DNA of 64,000 nucleotides from Elmis aenea (GCA_947652605.1 OX393577.1:55204108-55268107), one strand, 5' to 3'; positions 12,605 to 25,344 are shown, counted from the first letter of the stretch. Numbers and translations are program-made. The notes: generated from the sequence alone by a model not told the origin.

Positions 12605-13864
12605 GAAATTACGATCATTTTTGTAACAACTTCTTAAGCCGCATCGGATAGTAATCAGTAATCACTAATTTATAGCAGGTTGATTCGTTTTTGTTTTATG
12701 ACAACCAACTTTATTTTTTCTTATGGGCGAAATTTTTGCTACTTACACAATCCAACAGCATTTCTTTTTCTGAATCCATTGAAGTATCACACTTGGTATT
12801 TATTTTACTTCTTCTTTCATTGTCAGATTTGAAAAATAAGGTTTTAAACAATAACCACTATAAATCAGGTAGGCCGGTCGTTGTAGTTTATGGTGTTTCC
12901 ATGACAACCAATTAACAAACTAAAAGTTTATTACTTCTCACATTAATAAATTCGTAAAAAAGAACTTTAATAACGAAGAAAAACGCGATATGCTGCCAAT
13001 TCTTTATTCATTGAATAGGAATTCTATGTAAAGACAACGGTATGCAGAAACATATCCAGCTACCCTCGCGCACCTATTTTTGTACGTCGGACAGAAACTA
13101 AAATATGGGGCTTTTGCCAAACCCAGAAGATAATATGGCAGAAAAGTTTCAGATACAAATTTTTAAAAAACCATTTTTATTACAAACAGATCCGGAAAAA
13201 ACACTATTTTTTACGTATAGAATATGATAAAGTATAACAAAACGGTATAAAAAATTCTCCGCATATCGCGTTTTTCTTTGTTATTAAAGTTCATTTTTAC
13301 GAATTTATTAATGTGAGAAGTAACAGGCTTTTAAAACTTTCAGTTTGTTAATTGGTTGTCATGGAAACAACATAAACTACAACGAGCGGCCAACCTGATT
13401 TATAGAGGTTATTGTTTAAAACGTATTTTTTCGAATTTGACAATGAAAGAAGAAGTAAAATACCATGTGTGATACATCAATGGATTCAGAAAAATAAATG
13501 CTATTTGATTATGTAAATAGCAAAAATTGCGATCATAAGAAAAATTAAGTTGGTTGTCATCAAACAAAAACGCATCGATCTAGGAAACATTTGTGGCCAC
13601 CATCCGATTCGGCTTAAAAAGTTGCTTGGGCAATGTTCTTACACATTTAAAATATTTCAAACTCCAAAGGAGTTATAGACTATTTTCAAAAATCGGATTT
13701 TCCGGTTTTTCCTAATTTTCTCGAATACCGTTTGAGATATTTCCAATTTCTCTTCGGATTATTATTAAGCACAAAATTTAGCAACTTTGCCAAATTTAAA
13801 CCTATATTCTAGCTATTATAATAAGCGAGATCCCCATGCTTAAACTCGAATTTCAATCACCCTG
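12605..13864. mobile_element. Fold-back element with CAGGGTG terminus, left end lost
   Basis: Arms of about 350 bp, 12640-12990 and 13240-13600, are reverse complements: TTATGACAACCAACTT (about 12697) faces AAGTTGGTTGTCAT (about 13547). The right side continues to a CACCCTG terminus at 13858-13864 followed by TA. A half copy in opposite orientation lies at 63043-63530. The left outer arm is missing, apparently replaced by MITE A copy 2. No protein was recognised. Confidence 0.75.
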
Positions 13865-13866
13865 TA

Positions 13867-15127
13867 TTAAGAAATGCAATATTGAAATTCAAGAATCTAA
13901 ATAATCATGAATGATCCAACTTCAATCAATAATAATACATCGACCGTGCATTTACGTTAATCTATCAAAAGCATGGTGAAATAATAAATTTAACTACCTT
14001 AAATTGTGTTCAAAATCTTTAAAAAACTAGGCAACGTTTTTAACAACGATTAACACTAGCAAGACCAAAGAATCTTAAAGAACTGACACATGTATTGTAT
14101 ACGTACTTATTTATTCAATGCAACTACAGACGATAAAAATTTTAATAATACAACTCATTGACCAACGACGGGTCGTTGTACATTATGCAGAAACAAAATT
14201 TTGAAACCAAGACTTAATCGACGCGTTTAATCTAAAATAATTTTATCGGATATATCTTTCGGTTAGGCTGAAGTGAAACAAGAAACTAAAATCATCCAAG
14301 TTGACTACGGCCTTCACATGCTAGCAGCTATAGCCCGCGGCGACCAAAGTGGTTGCTACATATTTTCGAGTTCCTGAGCCTGCACAAGAGAGGGGTTTTA
14401 ACATTCTCTCGTAATTTGAAACAAGACGCCCTCATCTCACCATTATAACTCGTTTTAACTGTTCCTAGACCATCACTATAAACGTGAACTATTATTATTT
14501 CGCGACTAATAACAAAAGTTACATCGCAGATGTTGCGCCGCCAACTCCGCTTAAGACAAAATAGTTGCAGTTTTGTTTTAACAATGTCCGCTTATTGCGA
14601 TTTATGTTGCTTTTTGGGTGTGTTGAAAACGAAACGCAAAACGAGAGATGTAATTTCAAGAGAAACAACGGCTCGCACTGGGAGGTTAGAATTAATACGG
14701 GGAGCATCAACCTATACCAAGGTTGCGCGTTCAAATCACTAATCAACGAGAGAGAAGTTGTGCCATCGTGATCTTGATGAATCATTATACGTCATTTTCA
14801 TTAGAATACGTTCAACGGCTTCCCTAAACATGTCTGAAACAACAACTCTACAGACAAAATTAAACAAAAAAAACAACCTGAAAGTACAGGTAATTTGAAT
14901 GATTGATGTCTGTGAAAATGCTATGTGAACCAAAAACTTAAGGTTATTAAAGCCAACAAAACAAAACTGTAGAAATTTAAAAAGTAGTAACAAGCAACTA
15001 GTAATATTCAGTAAGTTGCTGTGAATGCAAATATCGCATGTATTATAAACAAACCTAATAGTTATGGTAAATAAACAAATAATGTTTAAAATGGGAATTT
15101 GCAGTTATAATACATATATTAAATTGT
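13867..15127. other. No recognised gene
   Basis: Overlapping open frames in three frames around 14519-14993 lack known motifs and lie on both strands. No splice-supported exon was identified. Confidence 0.4.
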
Positions 15128-15135
15128 ATATTACA

Positions 15136-16318
15136 CAGGGACTGAGAACGGAACGAAAACGAAAACGTTAAACGAAATTAACCGAATTTTTTTAAAGAAC
15201 GAAAACGAAACCGAAAACGAAATTATTATTTTTCGTTCAAGAACGAAAACGAAATAAATATTTCCCAAAATCGGTTTTAACCGGTTTTGTCGCTATTTCA
15301 ATTTTATTTGTTAAACACCAACGCGAATTTACCTTCTGTGCTGGGGAGACTCCACGAGGCAGTAAAAAATCTCACTTGAAATAAGTGAGCTTCACTTTTC
15401 TCCATATATTTACGTGAATATGTATTAACAACTTTATTGTTTATACTTGCAATTTCGTGTAACACAATTAACGGTACAAATATTCTCTATTTCTAATTTG
15501 CTTTTTAGATCATCAATATAGAATATACACTTGATTTGGATATATATTATCAATGTGTATGTTTTATTTGCGTTTAGACATAATAATAGTAAAATTTATT
15601 CTTATTTCGAAAAGGAATAATGTAAAAGAAGATTTATTGGAAGATGTGTTACTACTTACTAGTAAGATTTAAAACGGAATGTGAAAATGTATATTGTAGG
15701 GTATGTACAAACTATAAAGTTAAAGTGTATTTCAAGTTAATATAAGTTTTTTTCAATATCTTTTTTATTTATAACATTTAGTAAATTATCCACTTGAATT
15801 CATTCTTTTGTCTTTTTAAATAATTACAGCAGGATCTTATTTAATTCAAATGCATAGATTTTTAGTACTAAAACAAATTTAAAACAGCACTTGCAATATT
15901 TTTATATTTTTAGATAAAGTTCGTGTGTCTAATTTAACCTAATCACGTTGTGTTTTTGCACCTTACGGGTGTTAAACTTAATAAAATGGTTAAATGTTAA
16001 TGTGTTTAACGATTTGGTAAATTTAATATGGCGATGGTTCGCCAGTCTAAAATATGCTGTCCGTGAGCATCAAACCCCATCGTCTTCGTTTATATTTTAG
16101 TTGAGACTCAAATATTGTTATCGTATTTCTAGAGGGTTGTGGTGACTAGAAAAAAAATGATTTTTTGACGACAAAAAAATATTGTAAAACCGGTTTTAAC
16201 CGATATTATTTCGGTTCACGAAAACGAAAAAAGAATGTTTTCGGTTAGAACGAAAACGATATATTTCGTTTTCGTTCCGAACAGAAACGAACGGAATTTT
16301 TTTCGTTTTTAGTCCCTG
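15136..16318. mobile_element. hAT-type MITE, family B, copy 2
   Basis: A 1183-bp element starting CAGGGACTGAGAACGG and ending TTTTTAGTCCCTG. The flanking 8-mers ATATTACA (15128-15135) and TTATTACA (16319-16326) match at seven of eight positions. The sub-terminal regions are tiled with GAACGAAAACGAAA words on the left and their complement on the right. It has no coding capacity and is in reverse orientation relative to copy 1 at 1702-3016. Confidence 0.88.
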
Positions 16319-16328
16319 TTATTACATT

Positions 16329-16647
16329 ATAAGAGTTGTAAGAAGCATATTACGCACGAGTGGAAAAGTTGCGTAGCGGCGAGTGCGTATTTCCACGAGT
16401 GCGTAATTGTTTCACAACTCGTGTTATGTAGGATACTTTTTCTACGATCACATAATACCTACGATTTTAACGGTTTTTTGGCTAACATACGCATGTAATT
16501 ACGTTGTCTTGTCAAATTTAACGTAAGCCTACTTTGACATTTCTAGACAAGTGCGCGTTTTGCTTACCGTGCGTTATAACTCACTTACTATGCATGCAGG
16601 CTGTATGGTCAGAGTCATTTACATTAGTGGTCGTAGAAAAAGTAAAT
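16329..16647. repeat. Short hairpin repeats
   Basis: TACGCACGAGTGGA (about 16351) faces TCCACGAGTGCGTA (about 16391), with an outer AGAGTTGTA/TCACAACTCG pair. A second pair, ATACTTTTTCTACGA (about 16433) and TCGTAGAAAAAGTA (about 16631), lies beyond. Probably one or two small MITEs; the boundaries are uncertain. Confidence 0.45.
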
Positions 16648-17129
16648 TATACTCTATTGGGAGCTTTAAGTGAATTTACAAAGTCGTTGAACTAAATAAA
16701 AGCCTCCATTGAATCAGAATGGCAAATTATTGGGGGCGTAGATAAATATGTAAATAATAAACAATAATTAAATAGTCGTACGACAACCAAAACACGGAAA
16801 TTTGTAGGTTAATTTTGCAAATAAGCTTCCATTAGGTAGACAATATGGAATAATTATAGTACAGTAATTTTATTTGAAAGTAAAATAACGCTGTAATTGA
16901 TTTAAAAAAAAGAATGAGAACAATAACATTAACTGATAAAGGCTAATCGGTGCAATCAGAGTACAATATTGTCTTTTTATTAGTTCTTTTACTTCGTATT
17001 TTACGTCACCTAAATTATCGAGCTTATAAATTTAATTAATCAGTACAAATATATCATCGCTCACAGTACTATTTTGTGGTAAATAACAGCAGCAATTCAA
17101 ACTGCAGGTTTTTAAAAATTTGTGTTTTT

Positions 17130-17222
17130 GAGCGGGGATAGGGAGTCGGAATCGAGAAGTCGAAGCTTTTTTGAGGAGTCGGGAGTCGAAAAATCTACCG
17201 ACTCCCGACTCTTTTTGATTTA
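17130..17222. repeat. GAGTCGG-rich fragment resembling MITE family C
   Basis: It has GGGAGTCGGAATCG on the left and a GACTCCCGACTC block on the right, similar in composition to the sub-terminal repeats of the element at 1971-2243. No target duplication or intact terminus is seen. Confidence 0.4.
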
Positions 17223-18886
17223 ATTTTCAGGGTAGTATTTTTTTGTTCACCAAAATCGGACCACAAACAACGGAGTTACAGCTTGCGGTGTTTTTTGTGT
17301 GGCACCCTGTACGTATATGGTGTAATGGTGTAAATGTAAATAGTCTTAAGGGATAAATCTAACAACGTAATTTAATTTTTCCTTGTAGAATTTTCAGCTC
17401 ACTCTTCGATTTTTGCAATGTTTGTATTAAACTCTTACGCCGAACATTGGGCTATGTTTTGAAAAATTGAAATGTATGTAACATTTAATCGCTACTAGAT
17501 TTTAAGTTAGTTTTAAATAAAACACAAAATTAAACCCTCCCTATAGAGAGGAGTATGTCATTGGATAGTCTCCTACATGTCATTTTCGTCAAAAATAGTA
17601 CTAAAAGTCCTAAGGACAGATTGTACTAATAAACCGGGATTTAAAAAAAAATGCGCTTTCTTTCTGCGCAACCGTCGTTTATAAAACACATTGGCTATAA
17701 TAATATAAAAATGTCTGCAACTGCAGACAATATAAAATGACTTACATTGCTATCTTAGCCGTGGTGATTCTTAGGTTGGGCTGTAACGGCATAGATGCAA
17801 CGTTAAACAGTTGCCAATCGCGAATGTCAGCACTGTATAATAATTTAAATATACCATTTTAACATAGGATTGCGTGCACACGTCTTGTGTATGAAATAGC
17901 TATCTATTAGAGAAGTAACAGTTCAGTTGATAGATATTAATTATCAACAATTACCCCATCAGTTTCCCATTAGATACAACTAATCGCTGTACATGAACAA
18001 TTTGTAAAATAAATGGGCTGTAAGCAGCAACACCACCAGTGCATATTACATGAAATTCCTACAAATTATTACCTACTGCTCATCTCGAGAACAAAAAGCG
18101 ACGTTATCTCTAATATTCATCGACAAAACTTAACACGCCTTCTTAAAAAAAAAAAGTAATAATTACCTGCATCGCTGAAACATCAAAGGATGAATTAATA
18201 TACGGAAACTAGAGCAAACAGCTAATATAAATAGATAAAGGCCGACGGAAATTAGTTTTTAAAAATTCGCATGGAACGCAATGTGAACAAAAAATTAATT
18301 AAATAAAACAATAAGGACGCGACAGATAACATTTCCAAGCATTTACACCGTGGTTTTCCTCGCGTTAGTAAGTATTACATGACATGACTAATATTTTCCT
18401 CAAGTTGTAATCCGACATCCTTCCTCATTATTATCTAAACATTATTCATTCCAACTAAAATGTATGAAATATGGAGAAATCAACGAACTCCTTGAAAATA
18501 ACAAGGTTGGGATTGTTTAACTGTTGCCGGCCGCTTAAAAGTAATGACAACTGTTTCACCAGTCAATTGTTTGCAGTTGTAGCGAAACAATAGAACTTGA
18601 AAAATTGAAATAACAAGCTGTCGATACACGAGCCTCGCATTTTACTAATCACCATGAGAATCTTAAGCTGGGAGAGAAAAAGTTTATTTCTTGCAACATG
18701 CCCATGCAAAAATGGAATCGTTTGGTTTTCCGATAAAAACCACAGAATAATCTGTATCAGGTATGTATATCATGAGAAAACCACATGGAAATTTATCCAA
18801 ATCAGTTGGCTAGTTTTAAGGTTCAGAGCAGTGGCATACGGACATAGAAACAAACAGACATCGGTAAAAAAAAACTTTTTCCCGTT
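17223..18886. other. No recognised gene
   Basis: It starts with the right end of a CACCCTGTA-terminated repeat (about 17304-17312). The remainder is A+T-rich without recognisable coding sequence. A 140-codon frame beginning at 18654 runs into MITE A and is not considered a gene. Confidence 0.4.
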
Positions 18887-19104
18887 ATCAGAAGCAGGAG
18901 TTTGGAGCGGAGCACGGAGCTGGAGCAAGAAGCAGTGGAGCAATGGGTTTTTGCACGGAGCGGGAGCGGAGTCCGGAGCAAATAATTTTGATTGCTCCAC
19001 TGCTCCCGTTTATTATGTACAATTTTTTTTAAATGCCTTTTTTTTTATCTTTGCAGCCTATGATTTGTTCTTTTAAACATTTATTTAACTCCACTTGTTT
19101 GTTA

Positions 19105-19888
19105 AGCCTAGTCCAGATTGTAAACAAATGTTTCGGAACAGTGTTCATGAACAATGTTTCCGATGTTTCGGAACAGCTCAAATTTGTTTCTAGCTTGTTT
19201 CGGAACTGTTTCACTAATGTTCCGAAACACAAAAAGGCCTGTTCCTTGTTTCCCGTTGATATGGGAAACATTGGAACATTGAACAAGTTTTTTGTCAAAC
19301 ACGGTTCAGTCAAACAGAGTTTTGCTTATAGTGATTCTTGGTTATATATTTATTACAATATCGAATCAAGATAAAACGTTACAACTAATAGAGAAGTGCA
19401 TAGCACATCTTGTTTGTGGGATGTCACATGTGGTGAATACAAAAATAGGAATAAAAAGAGGGATGCTTTTGGAAATATTGCGCAATCATGTGATGTAACA
19501 GTTGCTGAAGTTGAAAAGAAAGTGCACATGCTAAAATCCCAATTTCGACTGGAGTACAAAAAACTGCAAGCCTCTAAGAAAAGTGATTCTTCACCATTCT
19601 TTCTTCATTGCCATAACTGGTGCCTTACATTAGTGCTTTCCGTATCCACCACCTTCTTCTTTTCTTTTCTTTATTCCTTCGGCCGTTAAGTAAAATAAAT
19701 AAATTGGCAGCACAAATTCCTGCAATAGCCTCACTGGACATGATAATCAGTTGAGAAACACCGAAACACTGACTTAAGTCTGGACGCGGAACAACGTATA
19801 CAGATTGTTCCGAAACAATGTTTCGCAACTGTTCAGGCACAGTGTTCAATATTGTTCCGAAACATTTGTTTACAATCTGGACTAGGCT
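19105..19888 (+). mobile_element. PIF/Harbinger-like element nested in MITE A
   Basis: It has long, near-perfect terminal inverted repeats (about 36 bp) starting AGCCTAGTCCAGATTG at 19105 and ending CAATCTGGACTAGGCT at 19888. Further inward are copies of a GTTTCGGAACA word. The target duplication is TTA (19102-19104 and 19889-19891), confirmed by the uninterrupted GTTTGTTAGGGTC in MITE A copy 2. A 3-bp TWA target and a MADF-type ORF fit the PIF/Harbinger superfamily. No DDE transposase is present, so it is non-autonomous. Confidence 0.85.
19352..19600 (+). pseudogene. Broken MADF (Myb/SANT-like) DNA-binding domain
   Basis: In two overlapping frames the translation gives TLQLIEKCIAHL and then CLWDVTCGEYKNRNKKRDAF. 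A helix with VTVAEVEKKVHMLKSQF and a final EYKKL follow. This order (LIE...LWD...Y..R..R..A...IA......V..K...L...F..E..K) is the MADF domain pattern. Harbinger transposons carry such a protein as their second ORF, and it helps the transposase bind DNA. A frameshift between LIEKC and LWDV (near 19400) disrupts it, and it ends in non-conserved sequence. No transposase accompanies it. Confidence 0.75.
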
Positions 19889-20074
19889 TTAAGGTCAAAT
19901 ATTGTAATTTTTTACCAACTTCCACATATCCGATAAAACTAAAACTTTCTTTTCAAAAAAGTTTATAAAAAAAACTTTATTAAAAATGAGTATGGAACGA
20001 AGCTGGAGAAGGCATTTTGATGCCGGAGCGGAGCAATTAAAAAATTGGACAGCTCCAAGCCCCTGAATCAGAAG

Positions 20075-21315
20075 AATCTACAAGTATTTCCAAAGAAATT
20101 TGGGAACCAAAATTTTTCATGCAATCCAAGAGACTCTTTGGGACAAACGAAGAATGTATTATAGAGATTTTCCATGTAAAAATGCTTATAACGCGCTCAA
20201 ACGAGTAGCATAACTATAGTTTCAATAATTTACATTTTCGGAATTAAAATGTTTAAAAAAATCTTTGATAAACCGATAAAGTTATGCAAAATAGGAAAAT
20301 GCGTTTATCCTTTCTAATGTCAAGGTATATGTATCGGTAAGCAAAAACAAGTTGCAAGTGAATTTTTGCTGACAGCCTTGTATCCCCGTACATGGCAAAT
20401 TAAGTACGCATTCTTCTCGGCTACATGTTATTATACTAACACGAAAAATTTTTGAGTCAATACCTGAACAAGAACTTTTTCTAACACTTTCTTAGAATAG
20501 CTGCTCCGATCGACTTGAAATTATAATTCCATTCCAAGGTTGTTGGCGTTTTATAAGCTAGAGGTGTAACCTGATAAATATTTCAATAAAAGGAAATCGT
20601 TTAGCTTTTCAGTTACTCTAACATGTTGAATGTTTAAAATGGATTTGTAGCAGTTCGAAAAGTTTTTAATGTGTTGACAACAATTCACATTTCTTTAAAT
20701 ATTAAAATCCAAAACACAAAATCCATTACTTTACAATAAATTTACAATCAAAGCATCAGTAATAGTTTAACAGTTTTGAGATAATTTTTAAAAAAATTAA
20801 GTTTGTAAAATGCACATTTATTAATATATCAAAGAGCTAACAAATTTGTATCTTAATTAATTCAATATTTAATTATTCTCAATAATTTTAAGTTTTTGAA
20901 GCGGGCTCTTAATAAAAATACAAGTTATTGGTATCGATGGATTCGTTAGAAGATGCTCCATTTAAATAAACGCTTGTACCACCATAGTTCCATTGTTTTT
21001 ACAAGTACTATTTTTTACTCGATCTCAGGGGGGCTGCAAGTGTCCCATTTGCTCCCCCCTGCCCATCTTAACACATAATATGCCACAATAGTATAACGAC
21101 GGTAGAATTCTGGAGGTAAATCCTAGAAAATTTTAACAGAATAGAACTAGAGGCAGCTTCTAGAATATTTAAGGCGCGCTTATGTACACAATCATCACTA
21201 AAGTCAAATTGTACAAGCGCCGAAGAAGTGTGACAGTGTAAATAACCAAACAGGGAAATTAAATAGCAGGGTAAATAAACAAGTGAATAAATGTTTTTTT
21301 TTTAGATAAGTAAAC
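20075..21315. other. No recognised gene; diverged repeat at 20850-21000
   Basis: The block around 20850-20990 (with the motif 'ggtatcgatggattcgttag') is the reverse complement of sequence at about 38610-38720, so a dispersed repeat is shared. No coding region was recognised. Confidence 0.5.
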
Positions 21316-21634
21316 AGTACAGTCTCTGTCTCATAACTCTTACTTGAATTCAAGTAACTTGACTTTTAAGTTCATGTTTACTTACTTATTATTGACATTT
21401 CATAAACGTCACTCAGTTGTGTCCAATCATGTCAAATTCGTATGATAAAGCAGTCGCATCATGCAAGTTGTCAATGAAAAATTGAAAAGCTCTCTACTTC
21501 GCTTGAACTTAAAAAGGAGTTGACAGTTAGCTTCAAGTCAACTAAATTTTAAGTTCACATTGGTCAAGTGCTTTCAAGTTACTTGAATTCAAGCGATTCG
21601 AATTCAAGTGACTTGACTAATGCAAACGAGGCTT
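21316..21634. mobile_element. Inverted-repeat MITE rich in CTTGAATTCAAG
   Basis: ACTTGAATTCAAGTAACTTG on the left (about 21341) faces CAAGTTACTTGAATTCAAG on the right (about 21576). Further direct and inverted CAAGT words lie near both edges. It is non-coding. Outer ends and target duplication could not be fixed, so the coordinates are approximate. Confidence 0.55.
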
Positions 21635-23603
21635 TAGTAAAGACTGAATAATCTATTTTTATCTAAAATTATATTATCATTGGAGTTTGTAAATACATAA
21701 ACTAATAAATGGTTACGACATTCTAGAGGACATAAAATTCACAGGGTGTTAGCAATGGCCACTTACAATAAGTAAGGCAAAACTATCCATTTTACGTATA
21801 TTTCGTGGGTGGTATTCAACCAAGCAATACAGTACATCCATTAAGCTATAGTCAAATATTTCAGCTTCGTCGGGTGAATGCACGGAGGAGCAGAAGAACA
21901 CGCCTGTTGTACATCATTAGGTACAGCACGCACGCTTCAAAAAAACCACGCCATATGTGTCTGTAATGTTCCTTACAAGTTTGTTATTAAACATCAGCGA
22001 TTCAAATCCCTAAACACTGGTATCTGTTATTAGGACGTTTTCTCTCTAAGATAATAACATTGCGTGTTGCACGAATTCCAGTGCACAAAAAATGAGTTAA
22101 AATTTTACAGTGAACATTCAAAGGGTGAACTAATTTTTTGTGGTCCTAATTAAATTATAATGCTATGGATCCTTTGTATAAGACCCTTTCAGAATTAGGA
22201 ATTATGTTTGTAGAAAGTATCTTTAATAATTTCTTACTCGACTACAGATTCATAAGGAACTGATTAGCTGCTCACATACCGTAAACCACATATTTCTGAA
22301 ATATGATACAGAGTGTACAAAAGCAAGATGAAATCACGAGTTTTTCCCGTCACACACAAGCAGTAGAAATATGTTAAATGGGTAACAGAAGCGTCTTTAA
22401 TGATATGTAAGGAGACGGCGAGGGATAAGTTGATTAGAGCGAGAAGGTTTCACAAGAAAGTTCGTACAAATTTGAAAATAAATCAAAAGTTTTGCTCAAA
22501 AATTTAAATAAAAATATACTTCTAATAACCAGGGTTGAGCAGATTTAAATCAAGTAATTTAAAAAAACAAATCATCAATTTAAATCACTGATTACATGAG
22601 TACAATAAAATATTTATAATAAAACAAAAATTTTCTCTAATTAAAAAAAAAACATAATAGGTATACAGGGTGTCCCAGATTACATTATTTCCAGCATGGG
22701 GATCAGCTTTAAAAAAAAATCCTCCATGTAGTTATTTTAGTCATACGTAATCACAAATTATGTATGGCAACTACTTAAATACATAGTTATTTAAGTCATT
22801 GAAGCGCAGTAGATAACGCACAATCCTCGACTTCTACGCTATACTTTACCACTATCGATAAGCAATCGAACATACACAAACACATACCGGAAATTCTTTT
22901 TTTCGTGTACACACCCCACCACATGTATATCCGTCGAAATGCTTATATGTATATAATTACATAAAATACATATGTTGATAAAAACTGACATCAGTTCAAA
23001 CAAAGCGTCGCTTTTTATGTAAACCTCAAACTCACAGAAGTGGTAACCGTGTGTTACAACATTCATCAAGTTAATATAACATAATACTAACATTCATTTA
23101 AGTTAGTTAAATAATATCACACGTAAGGATACCAAACAATCGCAGTTTATTTTTACACGGCCAATTGATCCCAATTATTTATGTCCTAGGCACCATCTAC
23201 GTACGTTCACAACGGGGAGCAAACATGGCATCGTTAATACAACAAATGATCGTGTAGTAAACAGTCGCAAGCGATGTTTGATACAGAACATCATGATTTA
23301 GAATCAACAGATCTGTGGACGACACAAGATGTGGAAAACATATGGTGTTAAAATAAAAACAACGCCCAAACTGTGTGTGAAACAATCCCAAACACGAATA
23401 ATATTTTCTTGATGTAGGAAGTGCTATACCACATTTCTACATCATACGTTTTTGAAAAGTAGTTTTTCTACACAGTGGCATGCCAATCTCTTCCCCAGGG
23501 ATAGGAATAACACTACTGAGCTATAAATTAAATTTCACACTGATAAACGACTTCACTAGGTTGTCCATTTTTAGGTGATATAAACCAAAAACTTTGCGTA
23601 TCA
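21635..23603. other. No recognised gene; repeat termini at 22527 and 22665
   Basis: CAGGGTTGAGC with alternating GATTTAAATCA words begins near 22531 and looks like a hAT MITE terminus. TATACAGGGTGTCCC near 22662, followed by a 'catggggatcagct' block, is a terminus of the dispersed CAGGGTG fold-back family. Neither partner end was found. No coding exon was recognised. Confidence 0.45.
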
Positions 23604-23605
23604 TA

Positions 23606-24051
23606 TGCCCGGTTTCTCCGACACATCTTAAGATCGAACTTATCTAAGACCGCCTTATATTTAAGGCCGACTCAAGATACCGATGCGTTGCACAGAAAAC
23701 ATATTCCGGAATTTGTTAGACATCTCAGCTAAGTTAGAATTCGGTTTGGCAACGTTGCAAGAAGTCGGCACATTTTAGGGGCAGATTTGAATGGCAAATT
23801 TTCATTGGCCATTCACATCACAGCTGTTAAACCGGCTCCCTGTAAGTGACATCCTGTTGTTGCGATCAGTTGTTAGTCACGCATAAAGTTACAGTTATGT
23901 ACTCCAACTCAAGTTCTAGTAAACAGCGACTTAAGATGTGCGCGCAGCTCAAGTCGACTATGTTCTTAAAATTGCTTGGTGCAACACATTATAACGTAAA
24001 GGCGAACTTAAGATTCAGCTAGATCTTAAGATGTGTCGGAGAAACCGGGCA
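23606..24051. mobile_element. 446-bp MITE with TA target
   Basis: Terminal inverted repeats of about 25 bp, TGCCCGGTTTCTCCGACAC on the left and GTGTCGGAGAAACCGGGCA on the right, continue into ATCTTAAGAT palindromes. The flanking dinucleotide is TA on both sides (23604-23605 and 24052-23053 equivalents at 24052-24053). It is non-coding. A TA target suggests a Tc1/mariner-type source, but the superfamily is not certain. Confidence 0.75.
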
Positions 24052-24053
24052 TA

Positions 24054-25344
24054 AATGATGGAAATTTATACAAAATTTTGATTGCATACACATATAAAAA
24101 CAGGAAGTGCAAATTAAATCAGCACAAAAACTTAATACATCTAAGACACAAAAAATACGTATTAATAAAATCACCACTGCTGCTTTTACCCAAGAAGCAA
24201 ACCCATTTATAATAAACATCAAAATATACATATACACTGTTTAAAAAATTTGATGCATTCATCATTCAACATTAAACTACTCTGGTTTGGCAATTTCACC
24301 CTTAAATAAAAACAAGATACCAAGTGTGTTAATGCCCACAAAAACAATTCAGGCCATTTTTAGGTCGTATGCAGCATAAAGACATGTTGGCCGAAAGACG
24401 TAATATTTTGAAATACATTTCATCAAAATTATTAAATATTAAAAGAAAAACACGAAATAGCAAAGTTGCGCTAATGAAATATGACCCAAAATATCATTTT
24501 TAAAATTACTAATTAGTAGTCCGTAAACAGTATTACCACTACGTAGAAAACAGTTTATAAGCAACTGACTTTCAAATATCCTTTACGATTTACATGGTAA
24601 AAAGGCACCTATACAACTTTGATAGCAAAGAATACATTGTTTTGTTCGGTTTTCTTTGCTAAACAACGTAAAGAATTGAACGTATAATACTCAAATATTT
24701 GTATATCGTTTAAGTAACAAGGCTTCTTTCCGCGAATTTGGCTAACTAAAAAACTAGGAAGTCGACAGAACCAAAAAGTTGCAAAATTACACAAATCTTA
24801 TGATTTTTATTAAATTAACCCTTGTTTTCAAATTTTACTTTAATTAAGCTCAACAAACGGAAAAACCCTGAAAGCTAAAGTCAGAAAAACCAATCAAAAT
24901 TATTATTTCAAAATCGAGCTTATTGCAATGACCATACTAAAATAATTATGTTGGCTGTCTGTCATTGGCTCCTGTTTTTAAATTTAATAGCCGGTGGAAT
25001 GCAGAGTACTTAAACATAAAATAAAATACCTTTAGCATAGCATTTTATCTTTTACATTAAAATTTTCAACTGAAACGCATGTTAAATGAACGCACATTCC
25101 TTGGGTCTATTAATTTTCAGCTGTAGAGCTCCAGTGGCAGTTAGAAGTGACAAAAAAAACTGTAAATTTAAAATGGCCGCCAATCCGCACAAGCGAACAA
25201 CCCTGACCCGACTCTAAAAGGGCAACAACCCTGTCAAACTTTATTCGCCCACTCAATTATAAAACCAAAAATGGTGGCTATTTTGATAGTATTATTTACA
25301 ATAACACCTCTTCAGTAAATTTATATACACAAAGGGTGCCTTAC
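24054..25344 (-). other. Probable start of fax intron 1
   Basis: This sequence lies directly downstream of the fax exon 1 donor. The exon coordinates and donor are clear, but no second fax exon was recognised in it or further left. A+T-rich, no other gene seen. Confidence 0.45.

Larger units (their letters stand above)
18895..20066. mobile_element. hAT-type MITE, family A, copy 3, split by another transposon
   Basis: The left end CAGGAGTTTGGAGCGG and right end GCTCCAAGCCCCTG are mutated versions of the family A termini. An 8-bp duplication ATCAGAAG lies at 18887-18894 and 20067-20074, with one stray base at the right junction. Internally it holds the 784-bp PIF/Harbinger-like element 19105-19888. 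Without that insert it is about the size of copy 2. Confidence 0.85.

Noticed and set aside
14519..14993. Five overlapping open frames on both strands
   Set aside because: No motif, no consistent frame and no splice sites; typical of chance frames in less A+T-rich DNA.
18654..19076. 140-codon open frame
   Set aside because: It runs through the boundary and GC-rich end of MITE A and has no known motif; composition reflects the GGAGC repeats.
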